From assembly GCA_903850425.1 (NCBI GenBank), contig CAINLR010000116.1, positions 1 through 64,000 of the forward strand: a stretch of DNA of 64,000 nt, written 5' to 3'. Of the stretch, positions 1 to 8,284 are shown piece by piece. The stretch comes from an uncultured Verrucomicrobia subdivision 3 bacterium. Lineage in GTDB: Bacteria; Verrucomicrobiota; Verrucomicrobiia; Limisphaerales; UBA11358. Each line of letters opens with the position of its first letter. The stretch's first letter is position 1. The notes under the pieces were generated by a model that was given only the letters and a program-made list of their open reading frames with translations, was not told the DNA's origin and did no database searches. The position numbers and the translations under genes are program-made.

Positions 1-222
1 CAGACCACCGGCTTCCAAGGCGTGCGCGAGGACGTGTGGAACTTCCACATCGGCGGCTACCAAGTCTGCGAGAAATGGCTCAAAGACCGCAAAGGCCGCA
101 ACCTCACCGCCGACGACCGCACCCACTACCAAAAAATCATCATCGCCCTCTCCGAAACCATCCGCCTGATGAAGGAGATCGATGCGGTGATCGAAACCCA
201 CGGCGGCTGGCCGATGAAATGA
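1..222 (+). CDS. C-terminal end of a type ISP restriction-modification enzyme (partial)
   Basis: The reading frame is open from the first base of the window, so only the last 73 residues are present. The motif WNFHIGGYQVCEKWLKDRKG, followed by HYQKI and a GGWP ending, is the conserved tail of the target-recognition domain of single-chain type ISP enzymes (nuclease, translocase, methyltransferase and specificity domains in one polypeptide). The rest of the gene lies outside the window, so I cannot say whether it is intact. It opens a stretch of accessory genes and fits a defence setting. The next gene starts 10 bp after the stop. Confidence 0.8.
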   Translation, partial: QTTGFQGVREDVWNFHIGGYQVCEKWLKDRKGRNLTADDRTHYQKIIIALSETIRLMKEIDAVIETHGGWPMK

Positions 223-232
223 AAGGATGTTT

Positions 233-1834
233 ATGTCAAATGAATCCGAAACACAACCGGACCACGTCATTAAGGAAAAGGTTCGCACGCGGATTGAGGC
301 CGACATAGACATCCAGTCAGACAACAAAAAAAAGAAGCCAGAGCGGTTATCGGTTTTGTATGAGCTATACATCGACATTTTAGGGAGTCTTGTCCCAGGG
401 CTATTGATAGTAATCTTAGGCGGGACGACAGTTGTCCTTGCTTTGTCCAGTATTCATTCTCTGCTTTATTACGAGCCCTTGGGAGCCGGCTTCTCGTTCG
501 GTGGAATCAAGGAGATTGTGGCCAGTTTCCACTGGGAAATTGCGACCGTCATCCTCGTGTCTGCCTATGTTCTCGGGGCTGTGTTTTTCCGACAAGACCC
601 AAAGAAACCCGACGCGCGGAGCGCCTTGCATGTCTGGTTACATGCAGGTGCTAAGGACCGCGCTGGTCTGGCAGTTCAACCGCAAATCAAACTTCCAGAC
701 AAGTTTTTCATCGATACCGATGTTCCCACGCTTTGGCAAAAGTTGTGCGATTGGCAAAAGTTGGTAATCAGGGGGTTTTGCACTCCGCTGGCAGAACTGC
801 ATCGGGCTGAACTTAAAAGTGCAGCAGAGGCAAAACAAACCTCAATTCCGCCAAAGCCAATTCTAGGGCAACCACGTTATTTGTATCGCCTCTTGGGTTT
901 TCTATTTCCGGAAAGCTACACAAGTTTGCTCAAGATGGACGCCCAGTTTCCCTATCTGCATTTGCGGTGCTATCTGGCATTTCGGGGCTTAACTCATCTC
1001 ACGAATATGGTTCCTTGGTGTCCGATAAAACCGGAGACAGTCTCTCGGCGGACTAAAATGTTTATAAACATCATTAAGATCAGACTTCTGGCAAGGTGCC
1101 CCGAGATGTCCAAAGGTGTGATTCGGAACGAGGCCGAGGTGCGGTTGGCAACTTCGGTGTGGTATGCTGTCAGGGGGCTATTTGCTTTGTCTTTTTTGGT
1201 CTTAATTGCTTTGGTTGGGACCACTTGGATATCAAGTGGGCTCAGCCGCGGGTCATATACCGGTTTTTCTGCGTCCGATGTCAGGGAGCCGTCAACCTTC
1301 TGGCAACGGCTAACGCAGCAATCCAACAGTGTCTCGCTCTGGTTGGTCGCCAAGATTTCATCAGATTCACATGTGGTGCTGACGAATAATCCGGCCGGTC
1401 TTTCCACTGCAATAGAGCGAATTTTGGCCAGCGATTGTATTTATGAACCCGGTCGGTTTTCAAGCGTGGTATTGCGTCCAGAGACACAGGAGTTGCTGGC
1501 CGAGAATCCGCACGGCTCCAGTTTGAAACGACTGAATCGGATGCTGATTGAAGATGCCTTCCCAGCGGAAATCTACCGGCGAACCACACTGCCTTCAAGC
1601 TTGTTTGTTTCTGAATCCTTCGCTGGCTTTATACTTTTATTATCAGCGGTGATGATGCACCACCTGCGCAAGTGCATCCATTATATGCGTGTTCGTGAAG
1701 CGCTTTACGTTTTGGAAACCGCAGCTTTGGCCCAAATGGACAATGCCGAGATGTTCTCCGACCTCAAATGTGGGAAAACTGATTTTTCGTGCCAAACCTG
1801 CGACCTTATAGGAAGAAATGCAACGTCAAATTGA
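233..1834 (+). CDS. hypothetical multi-pass membrane protein
   Basis: This predicted protein of 533 residues belongs to no family I recognise. A second ATG lies at 227, but the Shine-Dalgarno-like AAAGGA at 222-227 fits the ATG at 233. The N-terminus is charged and contains a KKKKPE run. Likely membrane segments lie near residues 50-75, 100-120, 310-335 and 455-475, leaving large soluble stretches between them. The C-terminus contains a Cys cluster (CGKTDFSCQTC) that could bind metal. GC content is visibly lower than in the chromosomal half of the window. It is the first gene of a tight same-strand set with the next membrane protein (12 bp gap) and a DUF3800 gene, which suggests the three act together. 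Confidence 0.75.
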   Translation: MSNESETQPDHVIKEKVRTRIEADIDIQSDNKKKKPERLSVLYELYIDILGSLVPGLLIVILGGTTVVLALSSIHSLLYYEPLGAGFSFGGIKEIVASFHWEIATVILVSAYVLGAVFFRQDPKKPDARSALHVWLHAGAKDRAGLAVQPQIKLPDKFFIDTDVPTLWQKLCDWQKLVIRGFCTPLAELHRAELKSAAEAKQTSIPPKPILGQPRYLYRLLGFLFPESYTSLLKMDAQFPYLHLRCYLAFRGLTHLTNMVPWCPIKPETVSRRTKMFINIIKIRLLARCPEMSKGVIRNEAEVRLATSVWYAVRGLFALSFLVLIALVGTTWISSGLSRGSYTGFSASDVREPSTFWQRLTQQSNSVSLWLVAKISSDSHVVLTNNPAGLSTAIERILASDCIYEPGRFSSVVLRPETQELLAENPHGSSLKRLNRMLIEDAFPAEIYRRTTLPSSLFVSESFAGFILLLSAVMMHHLRKCIHYMRVREALYVLETAALAQMDNAEMFSDLKCGKTDFSCQTCDLIGRNATSN

Positions 1835-1846
1835 AAGGAGCGGACT

Positions 1847-2707
1847 ATGCCAGCAGCAACTACACTTTCACGAATCAGCCGGTATGATTACTTTGCCATA
1901 CTAGGTTCCGGAACATATGTGGTCGGATGTGTTTGTTTTCTTGGTGCGGCCATTTGTAATTCCGGCGCGAAGCTCTCTGCGAGAGCAACGGCGTCTTGGT
2001 TGAGTGGTGAAATCCAACAGCATTGGCCGATTGCAGTCGGCTTTCTTTTCCTTGCCTTTCTAACCGGCAACGCCTTGCGCGCCATGCCGGTCAATACCGC
2101 AGACGCTTGGGGACTCAAATGGCTTAATTTTCTTACAAAATTCCGGCCCACAAAAAAGAACGAATCCACACAAGAGTGGAAACAATATCATGAGGCACTC
2201 CACACAGATAAATTTCCTTATCCGAAAATGCTGGAATTAGAGCTTAAAGCTTTGAAACTGGCCTTGAACAACGCCAAATGGCCGGCGGACTTTGAAATCC
2301 CTCCAGAGAATACCCGCCATTCAATGTTCAATTTTTGGAAAGCGGAAATCTGTCGGGAGAACACTCAGGCATTTGAATTCACTCAGGAGTTGGAAGGACG
2401 TGTAAGATTGTTTGCCATGATGTTTTGGGCGGCGTTGGTTGGCTTGGTAGTAGGAGCAATCGGATTCGCGTTGTCCATCTTCGGACTTCTGGGGTCTGGC
2501 TGGGTGTTCATTACGCTGGCCATGATGATTATTTCCGCATTGATCGGCATCATTTTCTTAACCGAATTGAGGCGCGTTCGAGGTCAGGAAGTTTCCAGTT
2601 TGTTCATCGCCTATGTGTCACTGACATTGGCCAAAACGAACTCAATGGATCCAAAAGCTGAAAGCCAGCATGGCCATGTCTCACAATCACATTTCGCTAA
2701 TCCATGA
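1847..2707 (+). CDS. hypothetical membrane protein
   Basis: A 286-residue protein with a good ribosome binding site (AAAGGAG) just upstream. Hydrophobic segments appear near residues 17-40 and 58-75 at the N-terminus, and a pair lies near 190-240. The region between them is hydrophilic and contains a stretch rich in Lys and Glu. No family is recognised. The stop overlaps the start of the DUF3800 gene by 4 bp (ATGA), a strong sign of translational coupling. With the preceding membrane protein it forms a two-membrane-protein plus soluble-partner arrangement, seen in several anti-phage and toxin systems, though its function here is unknown. Confidence 0.75.
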   Translation: MPAATTLSRISRYDYFAILGSGTYVVGCVCFLGAAICNSGAKLSARATASWLSGEIQQHWPIAVGFLFLAFLTGNALRAMPVNTADAWGLKWLNFLTKFRPTKKNESTQEWKQYHEALHTDKFPYPKMLELELKALKLALNNAKWPADFEIPPENTRHSMFNFWKAEICRENTQAFEFTQELEGRVRLFAMMFWAALVGLVVGAIGFALSIFGLLGSGWVFITLAMMIISALIGIIFLTELRRVRGQEVSSLFIAYVSLTLAKTNSMDPKAESQHGHVSQSHFANP

Positions 2708-3645
2708 ACGACTTGTTCGCCAAACCTGAATCTTCAGAACCCGCCAAGCCAGCGGTGCAGCAGCTTTTCGTGGACGAGGCCGGCACGCCCACGCTGTTTC
2801 ACGAAAGCGGCAAGGTGATCGTGGACACGTTCGGCTGCTCCCGTTTTTTCATCCTCGGCAAGCTGGAGGTGGAAAATCCCGCCGCGCTGGCCAGCAAGCT
2901 GACCGCCTTGCGCCAGCAAATGCTCGCCGACCCGATGTTTGCCGGCACGGAATCGTTCAAGCCGGAGCGCAAGAAAACCGCCGTCGCCTTCCACGCCAAA
3001 GATGACTTGCCGGAAGTCCGTTTCCGCGTATTTGATTTGCTGCGGCAGTGTGGCGACCAGTTGCGGTTTTACGCCGTCGTGTGCGACAAGTTCAAACTCC
3101 ACGAGGCCGAGGCCGCCAAACGCGCCGCGCAGCCGGGCTACCGGTTCAACGAAAATTCCGTCTATGATTTCTTGATGCGGGAATTGTTCGGAAAATTTCA
3201 CCGGCTGGCCGACAGTTACGAGGTTTGTGTCGCCAGGCGCGGCAACAGCACGCGCAACGACGCCATCAAGACTGCCCTGACCCACGCCGAGGGCGATTTT
3301 GAGAAGAAATTTGGTTTCCGCCGAAGTAATCCCGATGCGTGGACGATCACGGTGCAACCGTCAAAGGACAATCCATGTCTCCAGGCCGTGGATTATTTTC
3401 TCTGGGCCTTGCAACGATTTTATGAGGTGAAATGGAATGCGGCCACCAAGCAGCCGCAACTTGATTCCAAAACTGAACTGGTCATTCGCGAAGATCGGTT
3501 TTTGAACGCCGTTTGGCCGCAGGTCGGTGAGGTGCATGACCTGCATTTTGGCCCGGCGCACGGGACGTTTTTCACCAGCCCGAATCCCTTGAAGTTGACA
3601 GAGCGGTTTCCTCCACCACCATCTCCAAAAATAAAAAAGCCATGA
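2704..3645 (+). CDS. DUF3800 domain-containing protein
   Basis: This 313-residue protein has the two hallmarks of DUF3800: an early acidic strand FVDEAG at residues 22-27, and a late LQAVDYFLWALQRF segment near 226-239. DUF3800 is thought to adopt an RNase H-like fold with conserved acidic residues. Its biochemical role is not settled, but members are common in mobile and defence loci. Its start overlaps the stop of the membrane gene upstream (ATGA), so it is probably the soluble third partner of a three-gene operon. GC content is higher than in the two membrane genes, so the set may have mixed origins. Confidence 0.8.
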   Translation: MNDLFAKPESSEPAKPAVQQLFVDEAGTPTLFHESGKVIVDTFGCSRFFILGKLEVENPAALASKLTALRQQMLADPMFAGTESFKPERKKTAVAFHAKDDLPEVRFRVFDLLRQCGDQLRFYAVVCDKFKLHEAEAAKRAAQPGYRFNENSVYDFLMRELFGKFHRLADSYEVCVARRGNSTRNDAIKTALTHAEGDFEKKFGFRRSNPDAWTITVQPSKDNPCLQAVDYFLWALQRFYEVKWNAATKQPQLDSKTELVIREDRFLNAVWPQVGEVHDLHFGPAHGTFFTSPNPLKLTERFPPPPSPKIKKP

Positions 3646-3755
3646 GTATAGGAACCCCGAAGGTTCTCACGGCACGAGGCCGAATTTCGCTCACAGCGGG
3701 TTTAATGTCACCCGCCACCCCGATTTTGTAAAGTCCATTTTAACCAAATCAAACG

Positions 3756-4361
3756 ATGCCCCGCCTGCACCAATACCGGAACCGGAACGCCTGTTATGTC
3801 CTCACCGCCATCGGCGGCAAGGTTATCACCTACCAACTCACGCCGGAAGGTGAAAAGAAGCTGGCGGCGGCTCGCATTGGTCCGGGCGAGCAATTCGAGC
3901 GCTCCATCCTGCTTGACCTCTACCGTTCCGGCGATGCCTACACTGGCGGCAGTGGCGTGGACGACCCGCTCGCCAGCCAGATGGAAATGGACTTTGCCAA
4001 CGATCCGGTGCCGGAGACGGCATTTCCCGCATGCGACATTTGCAAAAGCGTCAACGACCTTCACCTCACCCTTCGTGGTATTCCGGACAAACTCGCCGCC
4101 CAGCTCCAATGCCCCACCTGTCGCGACCTGCCCGGAGCCCAGTCCGACACCATCATCCCCGTCGCGCTGCTGTCGCGTCCGCTGCTATCGCGCCTCTTTC
4201 AAATGAAAACCGTGGCGGCCAGAAGCCCCGGCGTGAAGCTATTCGAGGAATTGCTTCGCGCCGAGTTTGAATCCAAGTGGGAGGCCCTTCGCAAACGCCG
4301 GGGCAACGCCCAGACCTCACTTTTCGATATCGGCACCAAAGACGGCCTCGGATTGGACTAA
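3756..4361 (+). CDS. hypothetical protein with a CxxC-CxxC zinc-ribbon-like motif
   Basis: A 201-residue protein of unknown family. The N-terminal part (residues 1-45) contains YVLTAIGGKVITYQLTPEG, a compact beta-rich segment. Two Cys pairs (CDIC near residues 93-96 and CPTC near 119-122) are spaced like a zinc ribbon. The start at 3756 is the first ATG in frame, and no strong ribosome binding site is visible. A short hairpin-like sequence (GAACC-CCGAA-GGTTC) lies in the gap after the DUF3800 gene, so this gene may not belong to that operon. Confidence 0.6.
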   Translation: MPRLHQYRNRNACYVLTAIGGKVITYQLTPEGEKKLAAARIGPGEQFERSILLDLYRSGDAYTGGSGVDDPLASQMEMDFANDPVPETAFPACDICKSVNDLHLTLRGIPDKLAAQLQCPTCRDLPGAQSDTIIPVALLSRPLLSRLFQMKTVAARSPGVKLFEELLRAEFESKWEALRKRRGNAQTSLFDIGTKDGLGLD

Positions 4362-4444
4362 GAACCACAAGCCCCACATGAACCAATCCTTTACCAGAAC
4401 AGATGGGGGCAACTTGCTCGCGAACCTCTCCTAGTTGCGAAAAT

Positions 4445-5155
4445 ATGGGCACATTCACTGGCACCACTTCCGAATTTCGCCGCTACATCGGACCTCGGCT
4501 GCGAAACATCGTAAATCTCATCACTAGGCAGCACAAGGCCGAGGTCGCAAAGTGCGAGCAGTGCGGTTGCTCTGAAAAGGGAAAATTGGAGGCCGCCCAC
4601 GTCGCGGGGCGGGACAGAAACCAGCTTATCGACCTAATCCTGCAGCCGTTCATTAAGGACGGCATCGTCACAGTTGATGTTGCCATCTTTGAAAAGCTAT
4701 TCGAAACGCAGCATCATCCCATCCACAAAAGCATTCTGATTCTGTGTCGGGCGTGCCATAAGAAATACGATGCAAGAGGGACGTTGGCATCATCCAAGAC
4801 GGCGGAAACCCGAACGCATTATTCTGTCCCTAAGTTAAAGCTAGTTGGAGGTGTCCCCGGCGCTTCAACTGTTAAACTTGTTCGCCTGCTCCAAAGCGTC
4901 GGTAAAAGAACGTTCGTTCGTCATTACCGTGAGTTTGGCGACCTAAGCCTCACCAATCAAAAGGTGTCAGAAATGCTGCCTTCTGAGTTTACCGAAAAAT
5001 CACGAATTTCGCGGACGGCCCATGCTCGCCGGATATTTCGAGACGGTTTGCAACATGAGGCGTTAGAATTCATTTGCAACTCAGCACGTGTCGATCCAGA
5101 AACCCGCAAAAATGCACGCAAGTTCTTGCGACTCCAACAACGCCCTTCGTCGTGA
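4445..5155 (+). CDS. HNH-type endonuclease-like protein
   Basis: The Cys/His pattern CEQCGC, then AAHVAGRDR, then CRACHKKYD matches a zinc-bound HNH (beta-beta-alpha metal) nuclease core in the first 115 residues of this 236-residue protein. The C-terminal half is unrecognised and rich in basic residues, and may bind DNA. I prefer the ATG at 4445; an in-frame ATG at 4403 would add 14 residues (including CSRTSPSC) that look non-conserved. Neither start has a clear ribosome binding site. Base composition is AT-richer than its right-hand neighbour, which suggests transfer. It could be a restriction-type or defence-linked nuclease. Confidence 0.65.
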   Translation: MGTFTGTTSEFRRYIGPRLRNIVNLITRQHKAEVAKCEQCGCSEKGKLEAAHVAGRDRNQLIDLILQPFIKDGIVTVDVAIFEKLFETQHHPIHKSILILCRACHKKYDARGTLASSKTAETRTHYSVPKLKLVGGVPGASTVKLVRLLQSVGKRTFVRHYREFGDLSLTNQKVSEMLPSEFTEKSRISRTAHARRIFRDGLQHEALEFICNSARVDPETRKNARKFLRLQQRPSS

Positions 5156-5182
5156 ACTGACGTTTAACGCCGAGTCTTGATT

Positions 5183-5899
5183 ATGATTGAAGCCTATTGT
5201 AAACAGTTCTTCGGTTACGGACGCTGGGATGCGCCGGTCTGGTTCGTCGGCCTAGAAGAGGCGGGTGCCGGAACTCCGGCCCAGTTGCAGGCCCGGCTGA
5301 CAGCGTGGGACCAGCGCGGTCGCCGCGAGTTGGAGGACGCTCCAGCGTTTTATCCGGCGTGCGGTCAGCCACAGTGGCATGGCCCAGATGCCACCTTGCA
5401 GCGCACCTGGCGACAGTTGATCCGCCTGCTGCTCCTGGCTCGCGGCGAACCAGTCGGAGAAGTGGCCTTGCTCGAATATCAGAAAAAGATCCTCGGTGCT
5501 TTTTCCGGCCACGTCTGTCTCACGGAACTACTACCCCTTCCCGCCCCCAGCCACCGCCATTGGCCATACGCCGCCCACGCCAATTTGCCCACTTGGCTGC
5601 AAACCCGAGAACAATTCACGCAGGCTGTCGCCGCTGGACGCATCGCCACCTTGCGGGAAAAAATCGCACTCCATCACCCTCGCTCCGTCGTATTCTATTT
5701 CTGGAAACCTCGGCAGCCGGCGGAGGACGTTGCGGGCGGCAAGTTTCGCCCCGTCATTCCCGAACAGTTGCTCGGCCTTGACCGCAACGGAACGGCCTTC
5801 TTCATCACCGGCCACCCGGCGGGAAACTATGCCGATTCCTATTTCGATGGATTGGGCCGCCATTTTCATGAGCACTGGCACCGCCTCAACGAAATTTGA
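5183..5899 (+). CDS. hypothetical protein, possibly of the uracil-DNA glycosylase fold
   Basis: This 238-residue protein starts at an ATG six bases inside a longer frame that opens with TTG. The N-terminal strand VWFVGLEEAG, a central LTELLPLPAPS segment and a C-terminal FFITGHPAGNY resemble, in order and spacing, the motifs of the uracil-DNA glycosylase superfamily (first glycine-rich loop, middle loop, and a late HP-containing loop). The catalytic residues of true UDGs are not obviously present, so this is a fold-level guess. Its stop lies 4 bp before the Hsp70-like fragment, so the two may once have been co-transcribed. Confidence 0.6.
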   Translation: MIEAYCKQFFGYGRWDAPVWFVGLEEAGAGTPAQLQARLTAWDQRGRRELEDAPAFYPACGQPQWHGPDATLQRTWRQLIRLLLLARGEPVGEVALLEYQKKILGAFSGHVCLTELLPLPAPSHRHWPYAAHANLPTWLQTREQFTQAVAAGRIATLREKIALHHPRSVVFYFWKPRQPAEDVAGGKFRPVIPEQLLGLDRNGTAFFITGHPAGNYADSYFDGLGRHFHEHWHRLNEI

Positions 5900-5903
5900 A
5901 ATT

Positions 5904-6179
5904 ATGAACCTCCTTGAAAAACTTCGCACTGCTGCTGCCACGGTCCGGCCAGGCACGCGCGTCATCGGCATTGATCTGGGCACTACCAACTCCACGGTCG
6001 CCCAAGTGCGCTTGCCCATATGCAGCCAAAGCCTGAGCGGAGGTCGAAAAGTTGCTTCACCCCTGCCCGTCACCGAATCCACGCATCCGGAGGTCCTGAT
6101 GGTCGTCGCGAAAGTTCCTTCGCTTGAATATCTGGCACCAGTAAACTACTTGGCTTCTCTTCGAACGGGCCTGACATGA
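5904..6179 (+). pseudogene. truncated Hsp70/DnaK-like gene, N-terminal fragment
   Basis: The first 35 residues read as an Hsp70 N-terminus. IGIDLGTTNSTVAQV is the phosphate-1 loop of the actin-like ATPase domain and is almost diagnostic. After VRLP the frame continues for about 55 residues that do not look like Hsp70 and stops at 6179. A full Hsp70 would have about 600 residues. The fragment therefore looks like the stub left when other DNA, beginning with the HNH gene at 6176, joined here. The stop of the fragment overlaps the ATG of that gene by 4 bp, so the stub may still serve for translational coupling. Confidence 0.65.
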
Positions 6180-7039
6180 CCGATCCAATACCCATAGAGT
6201 CGCCACTAGACTCACCTCAGGCAGAGTTTTCGATTCGCTTTGCCGGCATTCGGTATCAATTCCACTGCCACCAAATTTTTACTCGACAACTTAACATTCG
6301 CCTAGCCCGTGCACTTTCCGTGCGAGGCACCGTCGTCGCGGCCCAGCCATCGCAATATTGGCGTTTGGATCGGCGAGGCACCTTCTGGACTTACTGCGCC
6401 GCGACGGCGGTGTCTCCGGTATTTGTAGCCGATGTTCAATGGGTTCTGGCCAACAACCGCAAGCTCATTCAATCCCATGCTAATGGCAAGATGGAGAACT
6501 GGGCTATCACGCGGACCGTTGCGCCTTGCTACAAATGCGACACTCCTTGTGATGTCCCCAGCCTGTATTGGCACCGTTACATGGGCGTGGGACCGCAGCC
6601 GGGCTGTTTCCGCAGAGGGAAATGGGTCTTTTGGACGCCCGTGTGCCCTGCCTGCGTGGCGCGCTTCGATTTCCTCTGGCGTGATCAGTTTACTAAGGAC
6701 AATCTCGAAGACGATCCTTGGGAATTTCTTTCTCGCACGGAGCTGGACAAACTTGCCAGCCAGGATCGCAGCGGTAATATCCGTTGGGTTCGTAAGTTCG
6801 TAGCTGTAGGGAGGTTTACGACTAAACAATTCCGGATTCTTTGCTCTGAGTTTGACAATGTCTGCTTGCGCTGCGGTAAGTCGCGTCCGCTGGTGGCCGA
6901 CCATGTCATCCCTCTCGCGCGTGGTGGGCGCAATGACATTACGAATATTCAACCTTTGTGTGCGCGATGCAATGGTATCAAGTCTGACAAGTCCACGGAC
7001 TATCGTAAGCGTCCCCGCAAAGTGAGCGCGAAGCCTTGA
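6176..7039 (+). CDS. HNH endonuclease
   Basis: The C-terminal 55 residues of this 287-residue protein form a textbook HNH domain: CLRCGK, then ADHVIPLARGG, then NIQPLCARCNGIKSD. The two CxxC pairs bind structural zinc, and the DH pair with the distal Asn form the catalytic site. A second Cys-rich region (CYKCDTPC near residues 119-126 and CPAC near 158-161) suggests an additional zinc ribbon. The N-terminal domain is unrecognised. The start overlaps the Hsp70-like stub (ATGA). A long hairpin follows 6 bp after the stop, probably ending transcription. Its role could be restriction, homing or defence. Confidence 0.8.
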   Translation: MTDPIPIESPLDSPQAEFSIRFAGIRYQFHCHQIFTRQLNIRLARALSVRGTVVAAQPSQYWRLDRRGTFWTYCAATAVSPVFVADVQWVLANNRKLIQSHANGKMENWAITRTVAPCYKCDTPCDVPSLYWHRYMGVGPQPGCFRRGKWVFWTPVCPACVARFDFLWRDQFTKDNLEDDPWEFLSRTELDKLASQDRSGNIRWVRKFVAVGRFTTKQFRILCSEFDNVCLRCGKSRPLVADHVIPLARGGRNDITNIQPLCARCNGIKSDKSTDYRKRPRKVSAKP

Positions 7040-7045
7040 GCAACA

Positions 7046-7097
7046 GTGCCGTAGGAATTTTTCGGCTAGACTCGTCCAGCCGCAAACCTATCGGCAC
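7046..7097 (+). terminator. bipartite hairpin after the HNH gene
   Basis: GTGCCG-TAGG (7046-7055) pairs with CCTA-t-CGGCAC (7087-7097), leaving one bulged base. Inside it, CGGCT (7063-7067) pairs with AGCCG (7078-7082). It lies 6 bp after a stop codon, so a terminator role is likely, but there is no run of T after it. A recombination or RNA-stability role is also possible. Confidence 0.45.
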
Positions 7098-7170
7098 CGC
7101 GTAAGCGGGAGCCGCTTCTTGAGCTTGCCGCGAGGTTCGGGGAAAATTTACGAATTATGCCGCCCGGCGC

Positions 7171-7656
7171 TCAACAATTCCCGCAAGCCAAGAATCGTTC
7201 AGTGATCCACGTTTCGGGATAATAGTGCTGGGTGTTTGCAGCCAATAGCTCTGCGATCTGTTGTTTCAAATCCGCCATCACCTTTGCCGTCGTGATGTCA
7301 TCAGGTCGGATGTAATAGCCTTGCACGATCGCGTCAGGGTCGCGCTTCCAAGCAAACCCTCGGATGAACGCGACCAGGTTGTCGTCGGTTCTCAGCGAGT
7401 CGTGATAGTGAATGCCGTGGCCGAGGCCACCGTCTGGAGCGTGCGACCACATGGACCATTGGATCATGCCGGCGACTGGGTCAGTCTGCACCACGTTCTG
7501 CTGTAGGTATTCATACTTCTGACGTCTCAAGTCTGCATATTGCTTGAGCCATTGGTCCGTGGACATCGGCGGCTGGGCTGCGGCATGTGCAGCCGAGAGC
7601 GCGTTCTGTTTCCGGTGATAGGCATTCAGGAGTGGTCGTGGTTTTTGCTTCCTCAT
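7171..7656 (-). CDS. hypothetical protein
   Basis: A 161-residue protein I do not recognise. It is rich in Gln, His, Trp and Tyr, with a basic N-terminus (MRKQKPRP), a YLQQNVV segment and the stretches WSMWSHAPDGG and GHGIHYHD. No signal peptide or membrane segment is seen. It is the first of a run of four minus-strand small genes. Only 43 bp separate its start from the end of the HAD-like gene, and that gap contains one copy of the GCTACCTGTTCAAC-like motif. Confidence 0.55.
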   Translation of the reverse strand: MRKQKPRPLLNAYHRKQNALSAAHAAAQPPMSTDQWLKQYADLRRQKYEYLQQNVVQTDPVAGMIQWSMWSHAPDGGLGHGIHYHDSLRTDDNLVAFIRGFAWKRDPDAIVQGYYIRPDDITTAKVMADLKQQIAELLAANTQHYYPETWITERFLACGNC

Positions 7657-7666
7657 AATCCCTGTC

Positions 7667-7680
7667 GTTGAATAGGTAGC
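7667..7680 (-). repeat. copy 1 of the GCTACCTGTTCAAC motif (one mismatch)
   Basis: On the minus strand this reads GCTACCTATTCAAC. It marks the left edge of the first 584-bp duplicated unit. Related copies lie at 8853-8866, 9747-9760 and 22197-22210. Confidence 0.6.
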
Positions 7681-7699
7681 GGTTTGCTTTCTATGTGAC

Positions 7700-8233
7700 T
7701 CAGGCCGTTTTTGCTTTTCGAATTCTGGAGGGTTTGGCCGGCGATTCGCTCGCGGCGAAGTGTTTAATGACGCGATCAGCCACCTCCTCAGTCAGGCCAT
7801 GCCAGGGATCGCAGGTGAACATGTGCTGGCGCGGGATGACTTCGAGGACGGGTTCAGCTTCGTCGTCCAGCACAGCGTAGCGGCGGACCTGGTGTTCCTT
7901 GGAGCGTAGCGGGGCGTCGGTCAGCCACTTCTGGATTTCGTCGCCACGCCGGTCATTCTGGATTTCCGGGGTGCGGCCGATGACGCGCTGGATGGGGAGG
8001 TCGTGTTGATGCCAGAGCCACCCCAGCACGAAGAAGGGAAAGCCTGTGCGCCAGGACGTGGACATGACAACGTGGATCTCTGGTCGCGCGTCCAGGATGC
8101 GCCGGAGCTGGACCACGCAATCAGGAGCGAAGACGTGCGGATGTTTTGCTTTGCCGGGGTTCAGCACGCCGTCAATGTCGAGGAAGATAACGTCAAGTAG
8201 CATCTTTTTTAGAGTAAGGGGTGTGTCAAGCAT
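7700..8233 (-). CDS. HAD-like hydrolase (intact copy)
   Basis: The 177-residue protein begins with FLDIDGVLN, motif I of the haloacid dehalogenase superfamily, where the first Asp is the nucleophile and the second the general acid. VVMSTSWRTGF is motif II (Ser/Thr), and the later AVLDDEAEPV is motif IV with its acidic pair. Small HAD proteins of this type are often phage or plasmid encoded and may be nucleotide or polynucleotide phosphatases. The ATG at 8203 is an equally plausible start that would place motif I at residue 5. A second copy with a nonsense mutation lies 1,186 bp away. Confidence 0.8.
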   Translation of the reverse strand: MLDTPLTLKKMLLDVIFLDIDGVLNPGKAKHPHVFAPDCVVQLRRILDARPEIHVVMSTSWRTGFPFFVLGWLWHQHDLPIQRVIGRTPEIQNDRRGDEIQKWLTDAPLRSKEHQVRRYAVLDDEAEPVLEVIPRQHMFTCDPWHGLTEEVADRVIKHFAASESPAKPSRIRKAKTA

Positions 8234-8284
8234 TTTGAGCCGGGCGCTCGATCGTGCGAGGAGGTGTCATTGTCACTCTCAACC

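Larger units (their letters stand above)
7667..8250. repeat. 584-bp duplicated unit, copy 1 (intact HAD-like gene)
   Basis: This segment is repeated in direct orientation at 8853-9436. The offset is a constant 1,186 bp along the whole length, so there are no net insertions or deletions. The copies differ by scattered substitutions. It begins at the GTTGAAYAGGTAGC motif and ends at a GCGCTCG sequence. Confidence 0.85.
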
